Both the position numbers and the translations under genes were made by a program. This document shows positions 56,312 to 64,000 of a stretch of DNA of 64,000 nucleotides, piece after piece (positions within the stretch are counted from its first letter, which is position 1; every line of letters starts with the position of its first letter). Location: contig NC_085140.1 of the NCBI RefSeq assembly GCF_024139115.2, positions 162,714,452 through 162,778,451 on the forward strand. Reading direction: 5' to 3'. This DNA comes from Armigeres subalbatus (lineage: Eukaryota > Arthropoda > Insecta > Diptera > Culicidae). Below the pieces are notes generated by a model, which ran no database searches, was not told the origin of the DNA, and worked only from the letters and a program-made list of their open reading frames with translations.

Positions 56312-57180
56312 GCTGCAACACCGCACGAGGGCGAACGAGGCACGATACAAACGAGCGCGGAACAGACAAAACTCGATTTTCCGGAGGAAAAAGCGTCAGC
56401 AGGAAGATCGAGACCGTGAAGAGACGGAGGAACTGTACCGCGCTAATAACGCACGAAAGTTCTATGAGAAGTTGAACCGTTCACGTAAGGGCCACGTGCC
56501 ACAGCCCGATATGTGTAAGGACATAAACGGGAACCTTCTTACGAACGAGCGTGAGGTGATCCAAAGGTGGCGGCAGCACTACGAAGAGCACCTGAATGGC
56601 GATATGGCAGACAACGGTGGCGGTATGGTAATGAACCAGGGAGCACGCGCGCAGGACATGCGACTTCTGGCTTCGAATCTCCAGGAAATCCAGGAGGAGA
56701 TCGGCCGGCTGAAAAACAACAAAGCCCCTGGAGTTGACCAACTACCAGGAGAGCTGTTTTAACACGGTGGTGAAGCACTGGCTAGAGCGCTGCACTGGGT
56801 GATTACCAAGGTTTGGGAGGATGAGGTTCTGCCGCAAGAGCGGATGGAAGGTGTCGTGTGTCCCATCTACAAAAAGGGCGATAAGCTGGATTGTAGCAAC
56901 TACCGCGCAATCACATTGCTGAACGCCGCCTACAAGGTACTCTCCCAAATTTTATGCCGTCGACTAACACTAACACTAACGTCGACTAACACCTTGATCC
57001 GACGGGAACAAGAAGGCAAGGTGCACAGCGGGCAAGGTGGATCGATCAGGTGGAGGACGACTTGCGGACCCTCCGCAGACTGCGTGGTTGGCGAAGTGCA
57101 GCCATGGACCGAGCTGAATGGAGAAGTCTTTTATGTGCAGCACAGGCCACTCCGACCTTAGTCTGATGATAAATAAAAAT
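56312..57180 (+). pseudogene. RTE LINE fragment with internal deletion
   Basis: Very similar to the coding part of 26750-30031. A 5'-truncated start within the linker (RTRANEARYKRARNRQNSIF) continues in frame to GVDQLPGELF, then a TAA at 56760, HGGEALARALHW, and VCPIYKKGDKLDCSNYRAI to LCRR near 56965. There it jumps, across a short repeated CTAACACTAACACTAACGTC junction (about 56960-56990), to the C-terminal RARWIDQVEDDLRTL-type region. The palm and catalytic site are thus lost. AACCTTTTCTT (56288-56298) and AACCTTTTTCTT (57181-57192) are the probable target duplication; 13 bases of filler precede the truncated 5' end. Confidence 0.85.
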
Positions 57181-57239
57181 AACCTTTTTCTTGAGAAGTA
57201 CCCCTTCGAACTTTTGCATTATTTGAGGTACCCCCTCTC

Positions 57240-58350
57240 GAAAGTAGGCTTCCAATCCTCTTGAAAACATAATTCCGAGCCCTTTTGAAGGAAGCTCCTT
57301 TAAGCTTTTGAGTCCTTTTAGAGTAGGCTTCCGCCTCTTTATTAGAGGCTTCTGAGCCTCTTGTAGAGAGGCTTCCGAGCCTCTTGAAGGCAGTTTTAGA
57401 GCCACTTAGAAGGAAGCTTCCGTTGCATCTTGAAAGAACGCTTCTGAGCCTCTTGATAGTATGCTTCCAAGGCTATTGAAACCTATTCTGAGCTTCTTGA
57501 AGCGAGGCTTCAAGAAGCCTCTTGAAAGGAGGCTGCCGAACCTCTTGAAAGAAGGCTTCCGAACCACTTGAAAGTAGACTTCCGAGGCTCTTGAAAACAG
57601 GCTTACGAGCCTCTTGTAAGAAGGCAACCTAACCACTTGAAAGAAGGCTTCCGAGCATCTTGAAAGAAGGTTTTTGAGTCTCTAGAAAAGGTGGCTTTTG
57701 AGCCTCTAGAAAAGAAGGATTTTGAGCTTCTTGAAAGGAGGCTTCCGAGCCTTTTGAAAGAAGGCTTCCAAGCCTCTTGAGAGGAGGCTTCCGAGCCTCT
57801 TGAGAGGAGGCTTCCGAGCCTCTTAAGAGAAGGCAGCCTAACCACTTGAAAGGAGGCAGCCTTCCAAGCCTCTTGGAAAGAGGCTTCGGGGCCTTTTGAG
57901 AGGAGGTTTCCGAGCATCTTGAGAGGAGGCTTCCGAGCTTCTTGAGAGGAGGCTTCCGAGCCTCTTGAAAGGAGGCTTCCGAGCCTCTTGAGAGGAGGCT
58001 TCCAAGCCTCTTGAGAGGAGGCTTCCGAGCCTCTTGAGAGGAGGCTTCCGAGCCTCTTGAGAGGAGGCTTCCGAGCCTCTTGAGAGGAGGCTTCCGAGCC
58101 TCTTGAGAAGAGGCTTCCGAGCCTCTTGAGAGGAGGCTTCCGAGCCTCTTGAGAGGAGGCTTCCGAGCCTCTTGAGAGGAGGCTTCCGAGCCTCTTGAGA
58201 GGAGGCTTCCGAGCCTCTTGAGAGACCACTTGAAAGGAGGCAGCCTAACCACTTGAAAGGAGGCTTCCGAGCTTCTTGAAAGGAAGCCTTCGAGCTGCTT
58301 GGAAGAAGGCTTCCGAGAGGCGTAAAAGGATGCTTCTAATCCTCTTGCAA
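57240..58350. repeat. 23-bp minisatellite, about 45 units
   Basis: Period 23 bp, unit GGCTTCCGAGCCTCTTGAGAGGA, most regular at 57925-58220 and decaying outward. Each unit contains GAGGCT-TCCG-AGCCTC, a 6-bp stem with a 4-base loop, so the array can form serial small hairpins. Three units equal 69 bp, which keeps long frames open on the minus strand (57603-58229, 57629-58549) with a 23-residue period; these are not taken as genes. Confidence 0.92.
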
Positions 58351-58800
58351 CGAAGCAACCGAGTTTCAGTGAAAAACAAAACATTTTGTTCATTCGACGT
58401 TTTGTTCGTTTGATCTTTTGTTCCGCAGCCCTCCATACATTGTGCTGGTTGTGGGAGGCAGGATTCAATTGGGATTCATTGATCGCATTACATATTATGT
58501 ACAATATATTTTTTTTATTAGAAAATACACAATTATCAAACTTTATCAATGAATTTTGATTGAAATTGTAATATGTCCGCCATTACGCATTTTTGTCCGA
58601 GGTACCCCCTAGGGCCAGCGAAGGTACTCCCAGGGGTACATGTACCCCAGGTTGAGAACCGCTGTCTTAGTTGAACGAATGGGGTGACACGCTTGCCCAC
58701 TAACTACCTATTTTCGTGAAAAAAAGGTTTTTCAATTATTGACCGCTCAAAACAACAACAATTCCATTCAGTTTCACATTACAATTATCATAATTATAAT

Positions 58801-59356
58801 AAAAAAACCCTGATTAATCCACCTAGCGGTGATGGTACCTTTCTCGTTCGTTCAAAAGGGTTAAGAAATATAAAAAAAGCCTAAAATAACACTAATAAGT
58901 GGATAGGTACTATTTTTTTGTATTTGTTTATATGTATTATAAAATTTCTCGCTGAACGCAACAAATCGGATGAGCAATGAGTAATTTACCCAGCAAACCC
59001 AGCAAAGATGGGACAGATATGCGATTCACGACAGTTTAGTATTGTGGTTTTGAAATTAGTATTTTTGCCATAACTTTCGATCCCATAGTCCAATATGGCC
59101 AATTTTCAATAGAAAACAATGGGATAGGATACTGCGTCGAATGCAATTTGTTGCGAGCAAATCGCTTGATGATAAGTGCCTTAAAATTGGTGAGAGTTTT
59201 TGCGTACATACACACACATACACACAGACATCACCTCAATTCGTCGAACTGAGTCGATTGGTATATAACACTGTGGGTCTCCGGGCCTCATATAAAAAGT
59301 TAGTTTTTGGAGCGAATATATAGCCTTTACGTATACTTTGTATACGAGAAAGGCAA
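58801..59356. mobile_element. MITE-like repeat with CGAGAAAGGC end and CA tract
   Basis: The left end has TAATCCACCTAGCGGTGATG and CCTTTCTCG. The right end has an inverted CGAGAAAGGCAAAA. Inside are CA-repeats (59205-59230) and TTCGTCGAACTGAGTCGATT. Parts recur at 34310-34580 and, weakly, 59750-59785. No coding capacity. Confidence 0.55.
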
Positions 59357-59517
59357 AAAGTGGAAATGCTGGGTTGTTTAAAAGATATTTTGTATACCGA
59401 AAAAAATGTCAGGTGGCACATCCTTCCTCAAATTCCGCTAGGTACAAATTTTTACACAAACTTAATTTCCAAGAGGGAAACGAGTAAGGCCTCCAATAAA
59501 AGTTCCAAAATTGAATA

Positions 59518-59744
59518 CACCCAAAAAACAAATCACGCAATTATTGTACAAGATCTTGCCATATAATTCTGTAAGGTTTTAGTACAATGAATAAAACCTT
59601 TTTATACAGATACTGTAAGATTTCAATACAAAATTGTAAGGTTGTATTGAAATCTTCCGAAATTGTATATGCCAGCATTTTATACAGTCTCTGTAAGGTT
59701 TTTATGCAGAACTGTATGGAAATTTTCCATCTGCTGGTTGGGTG
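59518..59744. mobile_element. 227-bp MITE, CACCCAA ends, TA target
   Basis: CACCCAA at the left and inverted CACCCAA at the right (TTGGGTG), each flanked by TA (59516-59517, 59745-59746). The interior contains repeated CTGTAAGGTTTT / TTTATACAG motifs in both orientations. Confidence 0.65.
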
Positions 59745-59789
59745 TATATAGCCTTTAAATACACTTAGTTTACGAGAGCAAAAACAAAT

Positions 59790-62730
59790 TAAAAAAATCT
59801 CATCTATGGTACTAATCTCAAAACGACCTTCGAAAAAACCATGCCATTGCGATAAAAATAACCTTGGTTTAATGGAGAAACCATGTTTGTTGGATACATG
59901 AACCTACCAAGTTATCACCCAAATGGAATGCTTCCAAGGTCCGGTTGCACTGTTGCATGTATGATATAATGCCACATCGCTTCCTAGTCCCTGTACGTAT
60001 CGGAGAACTGGTTATGGATCAACTACAAATGATCAAATTTTTCTTTTTGCACTTCTGTTGGCCAGCTAACGATCGTATCCAATATGCGCTCACATTTTCT
60101 ATCAAACGGCATTTGCTTTATCCTACATGGCGCACGGGCCGCCTTTCTCGACAGATGGAGATGCGAATCGTCGGGTAATTGATACCGACTGAGGCAAAGA
60201 GCTGTGAACGGTGGGGTCCAGTCTAAAAAAAAGTTACAACGTGTGGGTATTGGAATTCTTTCGCTGGAAAACCGTGAAATGAGTCTCTTTGTTTGCACTC
60301 TCCTCTGCCGCCGCGTCGATCAACCGGCTCAGCTGTACCAACAAGGCACTGAGTCCGGCGATCCTACGTAGAACATGTGGTGAACTTCAGGTAAACGCAA
60401 TGCAATACCTACACGGACTCCGCGACGGAGAAGAGTACCTTGTTGATATGTAGATCTTATACCGATGGCGAGGGGAGTGAGATCGCGCGCGGAGAAAACT
60501 AAGATGTCGAACCTCCCTCCGTCGTCGTCATTTCGCACAAAGATATTCAAACTTGTTTTGGTGCGGGTTCGTGAAGGCACAAATTTGCCATTTAGGGCAT
60601 ATGTTCCATTATTAACTAAACTCTCTTTATAATATTCATATTCTTAAACTGACAGATAATCGTCATCATCATTTGATTTTTTTTATCATGACCAAGTTTG
60701 AATAATTAAAAAAAAAAATGCACTTTAATTTTGTATTTTGAAGTAAAAATAGAACAATATGATTTAACGAGATGAAATCCAAGATCAACAACCCTATTTT
60801 GTTCTCTCTAAATGGGCACGGTGGTTTGCTATCGAAAGTGGATGGTGTTGCTACAAAATGCATTATGGGATGTTGCACACACGTCGTTTGAACGACGATT
60901 GTCATCTACCTTTGGTGATTGCAAAGAAATGTGCTTGAAAATTAATTCAGTTTTCATCTAAGGTGGTTGTTATGCAATACCTTCGGATGCATTGGTTGTT
61001 AGGCAAGTATACCGGCTATTGTGTGCCTGTCAAGGTGGTGCATATCAAGTAATGCAATGATATCTACATAGCGTTGCGAACATGGATATGTAATACGAAC
61101 TAATCAAAATATTCAAAGAGTATTCAAAATCAGCTATCTATTGAATTTTCTATCTCATTGTTACGTTGATAAAATTGAAGGATACAATAGGTAGCATAAC
61201 GCTGCTACATACATAATACTACTAAATCACACACAGGCCGGTTTCGAACAATCAATTGAAACGCTTTCATCTAATGATTGTTCAATTTTCAGTTCAACAC
61301 ACCAACTAATGAACGTTCGGCTAACCTTGAACTGATGCATGTGGGCTGCACATTTGCATATCAGCATCAATTTGATGATGCCGGTCCGGTGGGTTTCGCC
61401 GAGTCAGGTGCTAATGAGGTGATAAAAACCCACCAACTAGTGATAAACATTCGGCCGAAATCGACCTTGAAAAGGGCTCGTCATTTTGAATGCTTGTTAG
61501 CATACGCCTTTTTAAACCGGTTTCAAATGCTACGACAGAAGAGTATCGCCTCTACACTAAAGCAATCTCCACTAGTAGACGCTATTAGTGGTAGTAACTT
61601 CAGCAATCAATTAGCTATCAACATTGTCTGAAACCTACGACTTGACCAAGACGTTAAATTTCTGCTTTATGTCCGGGTTCTAGCGGAGCAGAGTTGTTCT
61701 CTCATGTATAATGACACGTCAAGCACCCACTAAGCTTGCACAAAAAAGGAAGTGGTAAAGCCATTGGCTATGACATTCAAAATATGAAGCTGAACCCCGT
61801 CGAACCGGTTTCCTTGTGTTTCGCAGCACGGTGCGCGGCAGCAGTCGGACCCAACCAGAAACGTGGAGTTAGGTTTTGTTCGTTCTTGACTCATAGGTTG
61901 AAGAACAAAGCTCGCATTACGAAATGGCTGGGGTACATCAAACACGTCACGCGAACATCTGTAGGACGCTGAGGTCAGCGAATCACCTCAGAACATCACT
62001 CCCACTGTTGAACTTGATTATAATATTGTAGGATTCTTTCAAGAATACTTCTCTCTGAACTCATGCATGAATCTATCCAATAAAACATGACGTAGAATTT
62101 ATCATATTGTGTAGGACTTAGCTCCATAATTCCTAAACTGTTCACAACGCCCCCTTAATGCTGGAAAATGTTGTTATTGCCTTCTTTAACTGGTTTCAAA
62201 TCTATTTGAAATGTAACATCTTTCTAATTGCTTATTTACAAATTAGATCATACACATTATGAGGTTACAAGAAAAGGCGTAGGATTTCTAAACCCGATAC
62301 GGCGATTCATTCGGCCCATTAGAAGACCTTTTCAAGTGGGTAAGATTGTCATTGTGCTTGTGCTGTACATTAACATTGAATGTGATCTCATATTTTAGTA
62401 AAACGGAACTGTAGAGTAGGTAAAGTCGTTTCCTTGTGATCATTTCTAAATCGCTGCGTAGAGAACGTAGTGGACAAGTCAATACCAAATTTTTAAAACG
62501 ACTTATCTGCTTTTGTAAGCCTTTTGCATAAGCCTTCACCCACGTGTTGATGGTGTTGGTTTGCGTGGGAGTGCTCTTAGATTCGTCAAATCGACGTTTG
62601 AGTTTTTCGTTTATGAAAGCAGCTAAGTCGTCTGAGTTAACAACAATGTGAACCTAAGTATAATATCGCTTAATATTTGAGTGTTCTTGTCTTAGTAAAA
62701 AGTAGTCCAATTTCTATGAAATTCTCCAAA
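59790..62730. other. About 2.9 kb without recognised repeats
   Basis: No TIRs, SINE boxes or LINE motifs seen. Several frames are open for 70-120 codons: 60023-60298 minus, 61278-61631 plus (117 codons, just after a TTTTCAG acceptor-like site at 61286-61292) and 61730-61945 minus. None contains a domain I know. The region is somewhat richer in GC near 60300-60540 and 61380-61480. It could hold a decayed or unrecognised host exon. Confidence 0.35.
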
Positions 62731-62731
62731 T

Positions 62732-64000
62732 ATAAGCTGACCAGATCATTTCGGTGGAAAAACGGGACAAACACACTTGCAAAACGGGACATGACAAAAA
62801 ACCTTGTGAATTCAAGAGCTGTGGAAATTTCAAAATGTATGGCCTAATTTTCATATTCCGTGTAAGAAGTTAGGGAAAAGTTTCAGAGCAAATTTTTCAT
62901 CACCATAACCTTCTATTAAGTACTTCAACCAACCTTCTAAGTAATAAGTTAGTTGTGGAAAAATACTGAGCTACAAATATTTTACTCTTCAAAGAGGCGC
63001 GGACAAAAAACACGAAGGAACAAAAAATTACGCATTTTTCAATATTTTCAAAAAATAGTGGAATTTTTATTTATTTTAATCCACTCTTGAACATGCACTA
63101 AGGTCTAAGGATTTTATTACAGACCAATATCAAAAACTTTTCCAATTCTAAACAATTGAAAATAATAAAAAATAGTCAAAGTGTCCTTCCTGAAGGCTGG
63201 TTTACTGTTCGGAAAACGTGTCACGGGAGTTGGGCCCCCATGCATTTTGCATTTTTCAAGGGGTAAGTTTTCATAGCCCAAATCCACTAAATCCCGTCCC
63301 TTTAAAAATGCATGGGGAACCAGATCCCGTGATACGTTTTCCGAACTGTAAACCAGCCTTTAAAGCCAGTGTGGGCAAAAGACAAATTCGAAAAGAGTAG
63401 GTTGAGTTTATTAATTTCCCGTGGGGAAATCTGCGGATAAGAAAAACAAGAATCTCAACAAGGAAAGAACATTAATAAGAAATAATTTTTATTATTTCCA
63501 TGAATATGGTTGGCGCATGTGAATAAAAATCAAATCTAATCAATTCACAGTCCTTTTTGATCGAAATTGATTTAAATGACGCTAAAAGTAGCCTCACATC
63601 TCGGGAATCTTGTCCATTGATTTTGTTCTCATGTGCTTCCAAATAGGCCCACACATGTGGAAGCTCCTGATCTGTAAACTAGCCTTAAAGTACGTATGGA
63701 CCGAAATTCGACGAAATTTTCACTCGGTTTGAAACTGCCTTAAACTCGATTTTGTCCAGCTGATATATAATTTTTTTGTTATAAATTATATAAATTAAAT
63801 TTATAAATTATTTTACAAATATTCTTTCATGTCGTCGTTTTTTTACAGTGGATGAATTCGAAATATTCAGAATTATTCAGAAAGACTTCGAATGCTTCTT
63901 AATGTTTCGAAAAGAACCAAACGAATAAAAATTATGTGGTAAAGCAGATTTGAAACAAATAGAATTACCCCACTTCGCAAGATTCAAAAAAATCAATCCA
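62732..64000. mobile_element. F1 repeat, copy c, running off the window
   Basis: Starts ATAAGCTGACCAGATCATTT, colinear with copy b from 45556 (shared GCTGTGGAAATTTCAAAATG, CTACAAATATTTTACTCTTC, AACAATTGAAAATAA and the later AACATTAATAAGA region). It is interrupted by a MITE at 63193-63360 and truncated by the window edge. Confidence 0.75.
63193..63360. mobile_element. 168-bp MITE with about 36-bp TIRs
   Basis: AAGGCTGGTTTACTGTTCGG followed by AAAACGTGTCACGGGA is mirrored at the right end with two differences (AAGGCTGGTTTACAGTTCGG, then AAAACGTATCACGGGA). It lies inside F1 copy c at a point where copy b has no such sequence. The target duplication is unclear. Confidence 0.82.

Larger units (their letters stand above)
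56277..58664. mobile_element. hAT-like element, CAGCGGTTCTCAACC ends
   Basis: The left CAGCGGTTCTCAACCTTTT and inverted right CAGCGGTTCTCAACCTGGGG are the ends. TCTTAATT (56269-56276) and TCTTAGTT (58665-58672) match at 7 of 8 positions, as an aged 8-bp duplication. CAGNGGTTCTCAACC is a recurrent hAT TIR type in animals. Inner subterminal GTACCCC motifs (57198, 57232, 58607, 58635) mark both sides. There is no transposase. It has been expanded by an RTE fragment and a long minisatellite. Confidence 0.82.

Overview
The window looks like intergenic or intronic chromosomal DNA from an Aedes-type mosquito. It is AT-rich and lacks bacterial-style gene layout. It carries a SINE at 49747-50036 whose promoter boxes, body and (AAG)n tail I recognise from memory as the Aedes Feilai family, together with Jockey/Juan-like and RTE-type retrotransposons and many MITEs. 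I found no convincing intact host gene. Nearly everything that can be identified is mobile DNA, much of it nested, and all protein-coding remnants are broken.

Layout. 1-9.7 kb: a truncated LINE end, then a degenerate terminal-inverted-repeat (TIR) element (about 1272-6984) into which a Jockey/Juan-like LINE (1721-5734, 13-bp target duplication) has inserted; a second, reversed Jockey fragment (8945-9670) holds a 135-bp MITE. 9.8-11.9 kb: two foldback-like elements whose inverted arms are tandem 16-bp repeats. 12.3-19.3 kb: a dispersed repeat here called F1, split by a 2.7-kb LINE derivative with a (CATA)n tail; several tRNA-like SINE pieces; a broken RNase H/zinc-knuckle LINE end. 19.3-22.6 kb: no recognised repeats. 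22.7-37.2 kb: three long-inverted-repeat elements ending in CACAGTG or CACAATG with GC-rich 5-6 bp target duplications (Transib-like), a hAT-like palindrome, an RTE element of near full length (26750-30031, 13-bp duplication) and more MITEs. 37.4-38.8 kb: a composite of minisatellites. 43-51.7 kb: a degenerate GGAATTCC-rich repeat field interrupted by F1, Feilai and a second SINE. 51.8-59.7 kb: a LINE deletion derivative keeping four 95-bp 5' repeats and a (CATGCT)n tail, a near-perfect hairpin, a dead RTE split by a TA-flanked MITE, a pogo/Tigger-like relic, and a hAT-like element that carries both an RTE fragment and a roughly 1.1-kb 23-bp minisatellite. 59.7-64 kb: mostly unrecognised, then a third F1 copy with a MITE inside that runs off the edge.

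The elements do not form a pathway. Their relation is stratigraphic: many insertions can be ordered because one interrupts another and the duplicated target is visible. The most unusual signals are the CACAGTG/CACAATG-ended palindromes, the recurring 'promoter plus tail' LINE deletion derivatives with microsatellite tails, and a 29-bp insertion made only of such a tail. Similarities were judged by eye; family names are from memory, not database searches.
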